DNA of 64,000 bases from the NCBI GenBank assembly GCA_019614645.1, contig JABWDB010000002.1, positions 22,061,501 through 22,125,500 on the forward strand, given 5' to 3'. Both the position numbers and the translations under genes were made by a program. The notes beneath the pieces are model-generated. The model did not search any database. It saw nothing but the letters and a program-made list of their open reading frames with translations, and was not told where the DNA came from. How positions within the stretch are numbered: the first letter of the stretch is position 1; every line of letters starts with the position of its first letter. This document shows, piece by piece, positions 39,901-53,400 of the stretch. This DNA is from Stratiolaelaps scimitus. Its lineage: Eukaryota; Arthropoda; Arachnida; Mesostigmata; Laelapidae.

Positions 39901-42900
39901 CATTATACGTTCGTGCCCTCGACAGCTTCTCTCGCCCGCTTGCATTCTCTGAGGATGCGCGGGTGGCTGCATGGAACGTCGACCCCGATACTCAATCCCC
40001 GGATAGATGGTCGTGTTCGTTACCCTTCGCGAGGTGCCCTGTTTCCAGCCAGCCTCGGCGTCGAGAGGGCGACGTCAAGCTCTTTTTAGCACCGTCGCCT
40101 TCGACGTTTCCTCTTGCCCTCAGGTTCTCGGCTCAGCGGCCGGGATTAACAACGCGCTCCTCGGCGAATGACAGTTCTCATCTCTTGGTTGGATGGATGG
40201 CAAGAGCTGCTGCCGCTAACGTTCGTTACCGAAGGCAACGGCCCCTGTTGTGGCTTTTGCCAGGCTTCCTCTAGCCCTGTCCTACGAGACGGAGAACAAC
40301 CTGACGTGGCCCTCCGACCAAACCTCCCTAGTGGCAGAGACCTGTATGGCTGCCAGCGTTGGTTTGATTTTCTGTTGCTGTTCATACGAATCTCGGTTCA
40401 ACCACTGCCGCTTGCTCAGCTATGCAGCGAAGCAAATATTTATCTTATTATCTCACCTCACATCCAGGCGTGTCTCGCTGATTCACAGAATTTCTAAGCG
40501 TCAGTAGTGTGCACTATACCCAAGTCCTTTCCTTGCATATACCGTTATGTGTTATAGCACCTTATACTCCCCAAGCATCTTCGGCATCACCAGGAGCAGG
40601 GACAGTGCCACAACCAATGAGCGCGGTGTGCTGCTGGTATTATCTTCAAACGCCCTTATCCATCGAACGTTCAGCTGTTCCGTTTCTACACACATTTAAT
40701 GAACTCATTACCCGTACGGAGGTGCCGGCAGATGCGGATAATTAGACGCTGCCGGGTACTACCGGCGGCTACCGCTCCCCCAGGATACCAAGGGGATAAC
40801 AACGAAAGAAATAGAGAGGAAGCGTCAGAGAAAAGGGAACGCTTGGTGGTGGAAGGGATCGCGGTGTTTTGGGCTTGGGAGATTCAGATAGATGGCAGGA
40901 ACTCATGTGAGGAAGAGCTTCATCCGCTCCCGCCTAATGCACTACATCACCTTATGTAGCATCCACAGTTGTTTGCTCCTGTACCACTCACTCATTCTGA
41001 GTCAAGAAGGTCTTCCCCGCTGGCGGAGGTCTTCGCCACTCCGCAAGCTCCCTTCGCGTTCCATACAGTGTCTGCGTTTAGTATCCCTTTCTATCTCCGC
41101 CACTTGCCGCTCCCTCATGAAATATCCTCGCCTCTAAATATAGAAGGTGGACGGAGTCCACCACTGAACGTTGGATTCAGCACCAACAGCAGCAGAGTAC
41201 AGCAAGATGGCCGGCACACCTTTGTGTTGTTGTACGTCAATACGTGCTGAAGGTTAGAATAAGCAATAGACAATAAGGTTAGCAGACAAAAATGCAAATT
41301 CGTGGAAACGATTCTCCGATATTAGCTAGGAAACTAGAGGACGTTTTAAGCATTGCACCCCTTGAGACGATCGTAATGATGTCGATGTAGGCAATCCAAT
41401 TCAATTCACGCATATGAGCTAACGTATGTCTCATGACATTCGTGTGAATTCGTTCAGAAGTAATACATATCTAGTCTAGCAGGAAGGGCATTCATAAACC
41501 GATGGCCTCCAGGCAATAATTAGTGTCGTTTATTACGCGTGTCATATTATGGCCTGTACGTGTCCCTGGAGACGCGTTCGAACTTCTGACTAATGCGGAT
41601 GTATGTCAGTTCGTTTAGTGAGCTAGCGCAGGTACATGGATTCGATTCCCACCGTTGCACATTAGCATTGTCCCCACGGTAGACATGTGTGTATGTCAGC
41701 ATGGCAATAACCCTCCTTTAAAGAAGTCCGTCTTGTGAATCAACGCCGATAGCCGTAGGACGTTGAACGTTTAAGGATGTGCAGCTCGAAAATTTACAAA
41801 TTTATGAATCAGAGTGCTGCATCAACATGTAGTATACGTATCATGGTGATCACTCCAGAACGCGATATTTAAGTACGTAATGCTAATTGAGCTGACCGAA
41901 GCAGAAAAAAAAAAAGTTTTTTTACATGAGGAGTGTTGCTATGCGGGCACATCCACGCACAGTGGGATACATTAGGCAACATCGTGACCGCCCGCCAAAA
42001 AAAAGGAGGCTTATGGCGTTGACTGTCGCATAAAGATCGATCATCTGTGATTTCATCAACAGACGTGAATACTTATTTTTTTTGGGTACACGCTTGCTAA
42101 CAAATTAATCCCGCGTACCAAACTCATTACGAACTTTGTGCACGTTAGTACAATGCCTATTAATTAATTGTAAATGCATTTCAATGTATTGTGATATTAT
42201 TTAGCTAGAAATCGTGCTACACACCGTAGGCCGCGAATTGGTGCCGGTAAACATAAGGATTAAATTACACCTTAACTTATGAGACCACTATGCTTGATGC
42301 TAACATTTCCTGACTGGAGTTGTTGTCTGTGGTTTTCTATATAATAGTTGGTTCTAACCAACCTTCTAATTTGATCAACTAAATAGCATTTTTTTGTTTC
42401 AATTCAAATCATGGTTTATTGTCGGAACTGCAGTGCTTTCACAATGCGTAAGTTATTAATTAGCGCATTCCAGATCAATGCGCAACACATTATGAAACAC
42501 CAAACGCACTGAGCAATAGCAGCTTGTGCCAATATACGTACATTAAAATGAGAGTATATTCCAGCAAGGACTAGATAACAAATGCTGGACATTCAGTCAT
42601 TCATCCAACTATAACATTGTTGTCGATATTATATACTGTTCATTTTGTTTACCTCATTGAGAACCTATATATTTCATGGAAACACTACCGAGTCTAGTAT
42701 CGAAGTCTAAATAAACAAAAACACATTTAGCGAATGCAGTGTGGCTTCAATAGGCCACTAAAATGCGCAGCTCGAGCAGTGATTACGAGAACGCGCTCTG
42801 CTCGACGATTGGGCCTTCTATACACAAACGAACGCCCTTGCAATAACAACATCACGAGGCCGGGAGCCATTCGATCGAGTTGGCCGCAGGTTTCGCTGAA

Positions 42901-44812
42901 ACCAAGCGACGACGCTCGGCGTGGCGGAGATCAGAGTACGTGTGTAATAGAGCTGTCAACAAGCTCGACACCTTAACGCTCTCAACGTGTTCGTCTCGAT
43001 GTCATCCCGACAGACGATTAGATCTGCAGGTGTCGGCCAAAACACGGAGAACGGAGGCGGAGCTCAGATATCCGTTCGACTCATCATGTCTCCAGAATAT
43101 TGAATCGTTCGATAGCCTCACTGCCCTCATTGAGATGGGGCTCGGCTTCGGAGTTCTATCACTGGGCAGAACGGCGTCGCCCTCAAATAAGATCACTGTA
43201 GTGTAGCGGTTTGGGGGATGGAGCCGAAAATTTTGATTATACTAAAAATTAAACTGTTAAACCGAATTGGAAAAAAAAGATCGTCGTCTGGACCGGCTCC
43301 GAGCCAAGACGGTAGCTTGCGTGGACGAGAAAGCGATCACAAAATCCACGGACGGCGGTATCAAAACACAAATTGTTTTGAACGGAGTCTACCGGGTAAA
43401 AGCCACGCGGCTCGCTAGCCGACCAACAGCAGACTGCTTAAACGGCGGTTGGCGACCAGTGAGCGGCAGCTTGGCGCCAGGAGAGGGTGTTGTGATTGAA
43501 TAACAAAGTCTGCTTGGCGGGCTAATCATAGCCGATTTGAAGCTCGAAAATGGGCTTAGAATTACGTATTTCTAGATGGTTTGGGTTTATATTCAGGTGA
43601 ATTATGCGTTTCTTAGTCCTGTCGGGGCCACCGTTGCTTATTTTCTCTACCTTGCTTGCACCTGGCAAGAACTATCAGATAAAGAAAGATAACAAAGATC
43701 TCCAAAGATTCTCCGCGTCTGACTACGAGAAATGTCAAACAAAATTTCAAATCCTGACGACCGCGAACCGAAGTCGAGAAAACCGTCGAGAAATCATAGA
43801 CAGTCCAAACCCACTGGCAACATGATCACATTCAAGTCCCACTGCGTGACATATAAGAGGACTTGAGCATTGTAAAATTGCAGTTTCTTTAGTAAACCAG
43901 TAAAGCTTTACCATTACCGTATCTTGTTCACGGCACACCGTTCAAGTCAGATGATAGTGATTAGCAGGTTGAATAGCGTTTCCATGTCGGATTATGTGTA
44001 CATTTATATATATTCTAGTAGCACTGTAACTATTTCTTTTTATCCTCTGCTTATGTCACTCATACGATAGCGTTCCGCCGCTGGGCGGCGTAGACACCAT
44101 CCAAAACATCCGGTAGAGACCTTTTCCTTATATCGGAGCGCAGATGGGCTGATGAACGCGGGCCACGTTTAGCTACAGCCCGCGTTGCAGCCGTGTTCAT
44201 GATGGAAACGATGGTGACAGCTCGAGCACTCACTCTCTCACTGCCCTTAAGCTTTATGAGTTGGGTCGAATCGGCGGCCCTGGTGGCAGCCGCTGCTACG
44301 TGGGCCACTGTCGCTGTTGAAGTACTGCCCGGCCCGACCCGGTCCGACTTGCTTCTCTGGCTCTTCTCGTTCTTCTCTATCGCGCGCCCACATTCTCTGT
44401 CGCCGCTTGGCTGATGTCGATGTGACCTTACCAAGGGGTCCACTAACCTACCGAGTTGGGCAGGCGATAGCGGACGGAACGGTCTGGAGAACGGACAGGA
44501 GGCGCGGCGGTTGCAGTGAAGAGGAAACGTATGAGTCCGTCCTACAACCGCGACTACTGCGGCCCCATAAAATGACCGGCCGAGCAGGCAGGCAAGCATC
44601 AGTCATATCCGACCTGGCTGGACACACTCTGCTTGAAGCGAATATCGCTGCTGTCGTACCGCTGTGTGCGAGTCACGCTCACTCCCTCTCTCTCTCGCTC
44701 TCTCTAGCTTGCTCGGACGGACGGACGGACGAACGAGCGGTTGGTCTGAACGTAAGGCCAAAGACGTTGATGCTAACTCGGTCCGGTGACCGAATGATGA
44801 CGTTTATGTCTC

Positions 44813-44843
<31 letters not shown>

Positions 44844-47396
44844 GAGTAAGAGAGACGGACTGATCCCGCGAAGATGGAGACGTCCGTTGGAGGCTGTGTT
44901 TGAGGTCATTGGATGAGAAGCTCATAAAGAAAGAACGATTCGTCCCTCACTAAACTAAACCAACGGATCAGATGGCCTTAGCTGCCGCTGCGCAGGTAGC
45001 GTAAGTCATGCAGAAGTGTAGGCAATGTCCGTTTAGAGATGACGGTAGATCTACTGGAAGGAAGTTAGTGCAGTGGAGAGATTTACCCCTCGCATAATAT
45101 CCTTTGATATTGCTGCATAATACGCTTACGGGTGTGGATTTCAAAGAGAACAAAGCATGTCAAAAATTTCTGGCAACAGGAGTTTGTAGTGGGAGCCGGT
45201 AGGTAACACATGAGGTGGGTGAAGGAGACGGTCAATTTCGAACTCGACTACAGTGGCTGCAATGCTGGTAACTCGTTTGGTCATGTTATTTGTGAATCTG
45301 TAATACTATGTTTAACTTTTTATTTCGTCGAACTGTTTCGGTTACGTGTCATTGTGTATGGATTCTTTTAGGTGTCGAAATCAGCTGGAGGACGATGCTG
45401 ATCTAGCTTTGTAAACTTTGTGGTGCGTAGCCTAATCCGGGCACATGACGAGGCTGTTTGTCCTCATTGCTGTATCCACTTGGTTCAAAATGTTTCTAGT
45501 GCTAAGAAGACAAAGAACGCTTCGAAAAGGGCCCAATGAACAATTTCCTCTAGACCTCTATGTATACGAGTCTATAGAGTTTGCACTTACTTCGCGGTCA
45601 TCGTTTGCGGCCAAATGCTTGATACGCAATTACTCGCTCCACTGCCTCGATATAGATTAACTTCCGACAAATAATTTATCCTAAAGACACTTCGGATGGC
45701 CTAAATTAATAGCTTGCTTTCACAACAGCCACTGCCTTCTGACAATTATCTCAACAGTACTTTTCCCATTGTTTCGCTGGCAACCGAGAAGTTTTAATCT
45801 AATTACAACAGCGACTCTTGCGCAGCCTCAAACACTTGTCTAGACAGATGAAAAGGCCATAGAGCTCCGACTTGCTGTTTGGTGTATGGGAGAGTTAGTG
45901 GTATTTAGCAGAGGAGAGCCCGAGGTACTCGACTGCTGCTGCTGCTGTTAAAGACGGTGAGTGGAGGACACTGGTGTCGTCGATGTTCAGACATATCCAA
46001 TAGTTCTAGCTTGGCTTCGTTCCTCCACGAGTGCGTCCCCTCCTGCTCTCGTTGCCGCAGGCACGGACGAAGTATTTCTGTGAGCTATGAGGGGGCAATT
46101 CGTCCTTGGTTTGCGCCTCGCGAAATGGGAATACGCCCAAGGGTTGTTGAAAGAAAATTGTATCCTGTCTTGTCATAGGCATAGCCATTGAGCTGCGCAA
46201 GTGATTAATAGTTATAAGGTCCCAGTAGTGGTGCAGCAGCGTTGTCTAGGTGGCTAATGTGTCTCCAGATGTTGGCAAGTCTTGGATGTTGGAATTTGAT
46301 TAAAATCACCTTGCCTCTCACTCTGGGTCCTCTGGAGTAAACCCAGGTAAGGCTAGCAAGACCGATTCTCCAAAAACAAGTAATAGGAGACGACGACAAA
46401 TGTGGTAATTCCTACTTCTGGTCAACAACCTCCTCCCGATTGCTCTTATAGAGCCGCTCTGACTGATGTTTGAATCGACAAATGCATGAAACAATGACAC
46501 CAAGACCCGTCGTTGACGGGAAAGAGCGACCTATAGCAGTTAGTGTTCATATGATTATAGTGGTCGAATGGAAAAAGGCAGGGCACCTATAGAGGGGATG
46601 AATTATACTTATAATTTTTCCTAGATACATTTGGTGCTCTTATTTTACTATAGCTATATGACCTACGTTTGTGCTATTCAGAACAGAATTTTAGGAAATT
46701 AATGAGCTTTCAGCTGCAACCGTTGAGTTAGAATGAACGGACGAGCTCCCTTCGTTGCGTTTAACCATAAGGTAGCTGTTGATCTACAATTCTTATAGTG
46801 TACCATCGTGCTGTTACAGGAAATAGTTTCTATCACCTGTCGCCGATGTCCTAGAAGCGCACAAGGGCAAGGATATCCCTATACAGGGCTCGCGAATTGG
46901 AAGAGAAGAGAAACCGAAGGGGTCCTCCGTCAAACACTTGGGTCGGTTAGGCGTTCGGGGTATGTGCGGGCTGAGAGGTTAAACGATGCAGAGGCGACAC
47001 TTTGCTCCCTCGATCATTGTCTTCTATTTCCTTTGTTTTATCGGATTTCCAATTGAATCCATTAGTTTTTGTCAAATCGACAGCAGTGGCAGGGCTAGCA
47101 GTCACGCGGAGCAGCACGCACACTGTCTGGACAGGCAGACACGAAATGATGCCACCATCTGAGCAGAGGCCAAAGAGACCTGCGCGTTGTCCTCGAAAGG
47201 AGGAAGGGAGTAGGCTCAGGTCGCTGCAATCGAAAAGTCGTTCCAGAAATGGAAGGGAAAAGCATCCGAAGGCAGAAAGGCGAGAAGAGCGGATCAATGG
47301 GGGTCCCGATCAAAACCACTGCGAAAGACCCTCTTCAATCTATAACCCCGGAAGGGACAAAGCGGGAACGATATTAGCGGAAATGAGGTGATTTAT

Positions 47397-47435
<39 letters not shown>

Positions 47436-50400
47436 TTGGCGTTCTCGTTTGTTGATTTTTTATGAGTGCCGTTCGTGACCTAGGATTGCCTAACTAGAAA
47501 CTCTGGCAACGATTTCGAAGGGAGTACTACTGAGTCGAAATAAAATGCTGACCATTGCTAATCATTACACTGTGCCAATATAAACCAGTGTGCAGGTGGA
47601 AATATAAGGATTGGGGAGTTAACATATATTTTCATGCGACGAGTGAAAAGATGGTAGATTGTAGAAAGAGAATAATGGGGTGGGGACCTGGACGGCACGG
47701 GCATTGTATTGCACTTATTATTCTAAGTATATGCCAGAGACGATTAGTAGATTGTTATATTCCTGTCGGCGTACACCTGCGCTGTGCCCTGCTGAGCCAT
47801 TCTATCTTATGTCTACGATGCGTAACAATACCGCCCCGGCGCACAATAAAACCCTTTACTACCCCCCCCCCCCGATATGTCTGTGTCCCTGTTCTCAGCC
47901 CGAGAGAGCAATGGTGATGGCCGACTACGGGACTGCAGGAGTCCGTCAGCGTTGGCCAAGATTCTCCACTCCTTTCTGTGTGTGCGAAGCGGCTGCAGCA
48001 GCGGCGGAATCAGCAGTCCAAATAGGAGTCAGTGCTGGCCAATTGCAGCAACAGAAGTAGTAGTGGCTGGAGCATCTCTTCTATTTGGGTACAATAATAA
48101 TAAAAGGCCGTCTGGAACGACCAAATGGTCCGTCGAAACGGAGGCCACTGGGCGGCCGACGCTGGAGGCAACTGGAGGAAAAATAGCTTCTTGCCACTGG
48201 CGCCTACGCTGGAATAAAAAAAGAACGAAGACAGCGCGAGAGAAGGAAAGAGATACGAGGAGGGAGAAGCGGTAGAGACAGCAAAGGGAAACGATATTCT
48301 TTTCCCTTTTTCCTCGCCTGCGCCATCTACCGCAGTTCTACGAGGGTGTACCGGGACCGAGCTCCGCCCGTTCATCCCCGACCGCCGCCTTCCTCGAAGT
48401 TATGGTCATACAGCGGACAGTACGGACCGAGTGCCGGGTGTCGAATACTAGTAAAGGCTAGTGCCGCAATGCGTACTCGCTGCTGTTGCTGCCTCGTCAC
48501 AAACAGCCCTCATCATGGATATCTAGCTAGCTACAAGACTACAAGCTTTCGGTACGAGCTGGTTGGCACAACGATACGAGCATAATGCCTCTCTCTTCTC
48601 GCGTGCCATTGCAGTTGCAAACGATTCGACTATTTGCCACCTTGCTCTTTGGTGTGGTGTCCAGCCACTCGCACTCGGCGAAAGGGCTGGCCGAGACTCT
48701 CGGCTCTCTTTTCATGAGCACGCTGCTCCGAATGAAAGAGAGTAGTGATATGGTGTTTGTTGTCCGTGTGAATCCATTCGTTGCCTTCCTAGAGATCGCC
48801 CGCTCGATCCCCCCAAGAGAATAATGGTGCCTTAAGGCGGAGCGATACGTACGTAAGGTGGTGCTGCCGGCGCGAATACGGACATATCACCCAATTAGCC
48901 GGCATTTGCAGCTCGATTGAAGACAGGCTCGACCTGATCAAGTGGGCGTGGCGGTACCAACTTCCTTTCGGATACGGAGCCTGTTTTTTTTCCTCTTTTG
49001 CTTGGACGCTTGTATCTCGGCTATGTATCAGACCTGGCCGGTTGCCTAGTGCTCCTAGCCTGAGCGCCAATGGATGAAATGACAAAATGATGATAATGTT
49101 GTCATCGTCGCACCCAAGTCGTACGTTTCGTTAACAAACAGAATGAAGCTTTAAGTTTTGTATTGTAAATCAGATGATTAGATAGCATGTAGAAATTCGC
49201 CAGTATAGCCATCAATCGCACAAGGCAGAAAACAATAGGGAAAATATGAGAGGAATGAACCATGTTTATTGGATACCTATCATGGATATGTGGTAATCAT
49301 TTATTCATACATTATCAAGCTATACAGCAAATAGCTATATTGAGAAGCTGGTTCGGAGTTGCTATTTTTGTTACGTGAAAATTTTCAGACATGTATGTGT
49401 CCCACCATATATGAGCTTTATGCACAACTTCTTGAATAAACATCGGGATGAGTGCGCCGTCTTTCAAAATTTGCATTTATTACTTTTAGCCTGTGAACCA
49501 GTTTAGGGACACCGGTGCCCCAAGTGCGTCTTAGAATACCGCTGATTTCTTATCGATCTTTAATCCTGACCGGCAACTGAGATTTATTAATTAGTAAGCC
49601 TTATACGTTTACGCTGCAAAAGCTAACCAGCTTCATGCACGGAGGTTTGACCAAGCAAGCATTGATCCCTTATCTCAGATGCTTAAGACGGTGCGAGCCG
49701 ACGCTATCCTCGTCCTTCGATATAACTTCGTAGTGAATTTTATCGTCATTATTTAATAGTAAAATTGAAATTACCTTCGGAGCTTTCTGTGTGTATATAT
49801 CAAATACACAGCTCAAAATATATATCTTCATTTGCTTCTCCCACTCACTCCATACGTCACCCGGAAGAAAGTTAACAACGTCACTGTGTATTCACAATGA
49901 CACACAATTCCACGTAAATGTCTTAGCCCACGCTCTTTTCGCGACAAAGATAGTGAGCACTTCTTCGGGCCGGCTGACTGGTTCCGTTGGCCCAGTGTCC
50001 GTAAGCGTCCGTACACTGGAGAGATCTCCTGGGGTTGTCTGATCCAGGGGCGACAGAAGCTTTCGTTAGCAGGAAAGGAGGTCACAATTAGCGTTCCCGT
50101 TCATTACGTCGACAACGGCGTTCCATCCGTCAATGGCTCGCAAACTTAGAAGAAGACCGGGTCCGAAAAGCCTAGACTCCGCGCTTCTCGACGAACTGCT
50201 GCCACCGAGCACAAGAACCAGCCGAGAAAAAGCGTCACACAAAAAAACACAACCCAAAAAGAGATCATGAGTTCCCGTCCTGACACAGAAGAGATCTGGA
50301 TAACAACCCATTTTGAACGTGACCGGACGCAGGACCTTTATTGCAGGACGAGCTCGTGGTTGCTCCTAAATCTAATGTATACTTAGCTACCTAGCTAAAT

Positions 50401-53400
50401 AGAGGTATAGATTTTGTTTCGTACTATTTGTGCTATATTCAAACGGACCGGCTCGTCCGAGAACAGGATCACTTCGAAAAAGAACATTTCTTCCATAATC
50501 GAACTAATACTCTTGCGCTTACGATACAAATTGACCGGGATCCCTATGAATTCTCACTGTGTGTTCCTTAATTTGTTCCTCTTTATTCTATTTTCTGAAC
50601 AGCCTCAAATCCACTGCAAATTACATCAGTATGTTCCCGCCGGCTGGGCGTTGAACAGTCCTACGGCTACCTGATGTCGCCAGGTTTCCCACAATTCTAC
50701 GTGGCTCCTCACCACAGTCGAAGGTGCAACTGGACTATCCAAGGCCGGCTCGGGCAGACCGTCACAGTGAACGTCCTCGATGTCCGGCTACGGCCAACGC
50801 CTAAACGTGGCTTCAGCAGTTCCAGCAGCAATCACATCAACATGAGGCAGACGTCGAGCAGCAACGCGATCAGCAGTGCCAACGCTAACGAGGTGCGTAT
50901 CTCTTACATACGAGTATATCTGTTCATAAAGAAAAATGGACTTGAAAACAATTCGTTCTTGAATATTAGGCTTACATACACTATATATATATATATATAT
51001 ATATATATCATATTCTGGTTTTCTGTGTTATCGTTCATATTAAAAGAGAGTGGGGTATCGTAAGTGAATTGTATGAATTCCGCCTGCTCGTGCATTCCTG
51101 TTGCTTTTTTTTTGTACGAGTGCCGACCTTCCCGAAATACGACCAAATCGAACTCGGACCACGTGTGGGTTTATCAGTCATCTGGATACTATCCCATTGT
51201 ATACGGTTCCAATTATCAAATTGTTGCGTCCTGTCTCATCTGAAGGAAAGGGCCACTTGCACATGAACACGAAAGGGATGGATCACACGTCGGATGACAG
51301 CAGCAAACCCAAGTCATCATGTCAGTCAATTTGTTCCAATGGCATATGGGCATGACGGTGGACGTCGCTATTACAAAGTTCCATACGTAGTTAAGGCTCA
51401 AAGGAAACTCCCGGAACGAAATCCGAATGTTGTTACAACGCCACATTTATTACATTGACATGGCTCACTTTCGTTCGTTTGCTGCGTTTATTGGCGTGCA
51501 ATAACAGCTTAATTAATTGCCTGCAATTCTAAATTCATTCGGAAGTGAGTCAGATCTTCTGCCCCGCTCAAGTTTGTCTGTCCCGCCACCGAGGGCGCTG
51601 GCTGTATCAACATCAAGTCCTCTTTGTGCTCCACACACGCACACACATTCAGAGTCATCACAACGTTCTCTCTTCCCCCCCCCACTCCCCCCCAACGAAC
51701 CCCCCACCAGCGACTCAGTGCCTCCAGTGGTGCTGGCTACATCTACTAGCATCTCGGTCGGTCTATCCCGTCGGGTTTGTCTCTCCTTGACCGGGCCGCC
51801 ACCGTTGTATCGACGCCATAGCTGTGTTGTTCTCTAGATTTCGACGGCCGACGGCAGAGTGGTGATTGTGGCCGTAGGCTGAGTCGTTGAGTTGAAAAAC
51901 AAGAAACGTTCCTCTTCCTTTCCACTGGGTCACGAGTCGATCTTCTTGATACCGGGTCTTGCCCTAGCAAGGACAATCCCTTTCACCTCTCGTCGTCAGG
52001 GCAGGCTCGCGACCCTCGCGTTCAAGGGATACCGAGCGCTAAAGTGTGCGTGTGCGAGTTCAAGAGAGCCCAAGACGACGAGTGCCGCTAGTTCGGCGTA
52101 GTTCGAAATAGACGACAGTGGAACCCTGTTTCTAGATATGCGACGCGTATGAATGTTCGTTCGTGTGTGTGTATGGGTTAGACAAGAATCAACTTTGTAG
52201 TTGGGTGTTCCTGGTGAGTACGGCAAAAGTGAAATAGCGGGAAATTAAATTCTGCCAGTGACGTTCGAAGGCTGAATTTATAATACATGCTGTATTTAAA
52301 GCTTTGACGACATTCGCCTCCGTTTGATGAGGAGATATGTACAGGGTGTTCGATTGTGCTTTGCCGAAGTCATTATAGTCATGCAAACTGCTTTCGCACA
52401 TATTCTCACAAAGTTTTAGCGCACTCGTATAGTCTGTGTACGGCAGAGCGTAAGAATAATATTCTATATAGACAATATAATTTGGTTTATCTCAGACAGG
52501 GAGCAATCCTAAGATGTATTGATTAATGATTGATGATGTACAGGCTTACATATATGCTTTAGAAAATTATAGCATGGGAGGTCTTGTAAATATTGACCAT
52601 GTGCCATGCGGATTTGATGTTTTTTAAAAAATACGCCGACAGTTTCAATACACACATCATAGTTAGCACTCGATGTATACTGAGAACATAATAATTTCGG
52701 TTATATAATTTCGTTAAAAGCTGATATAGAATTTTAATCAACAAGCAACTTAACGTCGACTAGCAAATATCTCCTACAAGGAAGTTGAACCAGTGATGTG
52801 TTGATTTTCAACATGTCGCTCGATTCGATAGCTCCCGAACGGATATTACTCCACGTACGGTATGTACCGCTGACAGAATCGTTTTTGAGGAAGGCATCCT
52901 TTTAACTCGGTGATGCAACACGTCATGATAATCTATGGAATGAGATTACGGTAACGTATGCCATCCTCAAAGAGTACATGTATCTCCACTTGAGCCTGTG
53001 GGGCCTCTTGAAACTCGAACTCCTCGCGCGCATCGTTTGTGTAGTAACCGCTACAGCTTGCGCGTTCTCGCCATCAGCGTTGGCCCTCGAAACGTTCACC
53101 GCTGATCGACGGCCGTAGCCGGCGCCCGGTGATACGACTCTCCCGAAGAACGATGACTGCTCTCGTGAAACAGTATAGACCCTTGGTGACAGTAACTGAA
53201 AGGCGGGTAACGCTTTCGTGTCCACTGCTTCGCGTCCGAACGGGTGATACGGCCTTACGTCGATGTTAGTCCCACACCTGAGGCCAAAAGAAAAGTAACC
53301 CAAGCAAGTATAATAACTGTGGCCACGGCCTGTGGATGATCGTGCCATTGAGTGATCGGCGTTATTGTTCAGCTTTGTAACATTCTTATTACGAGTCGCA

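Larger units (their letters stand above)
22698..50602 (+). other. Giant phase-1 intron (~28 kb) between lectin and CUB exons
   Basis: This noncoding span runs from a GTAAGA donor to a strong pyrimidine-rich acceptor (gttcctctttattctattttctgaacag). It contains many microsatellites: CAG at 26149-26167, GTT at 27127-27202, GA at 27940-27963, TA at 30711-30747, 33871-33901, 44812-44843 and 47402-47433, and a C-run at 47862-47873. It also holds two hairpins (29625-29662 and 33631-33683) and a dispersed-repeat copy near 43877-43948. From about 41300 to 42720 it is clearly AT-rich with no useful open frame. Open frames elsewhere are short or low-complexity. One phase-compatible Ser/Thr/Ala-rich segment (28321-28464) could be an alternative exon. 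Other undetected small exons cannot be excluded, because the flanking phases allow any symmetrical 1-1 exon. Confidence 0.7.

Noticed and set aside
44060..44916. Overlapping frames of 179 (minus) and 199 (plus) codons
   Set aside because: Open on both strands at once, crossing CT and TA microsatellites, with no domain. Length is not unusual for six frames of 64 kb at this base composition.
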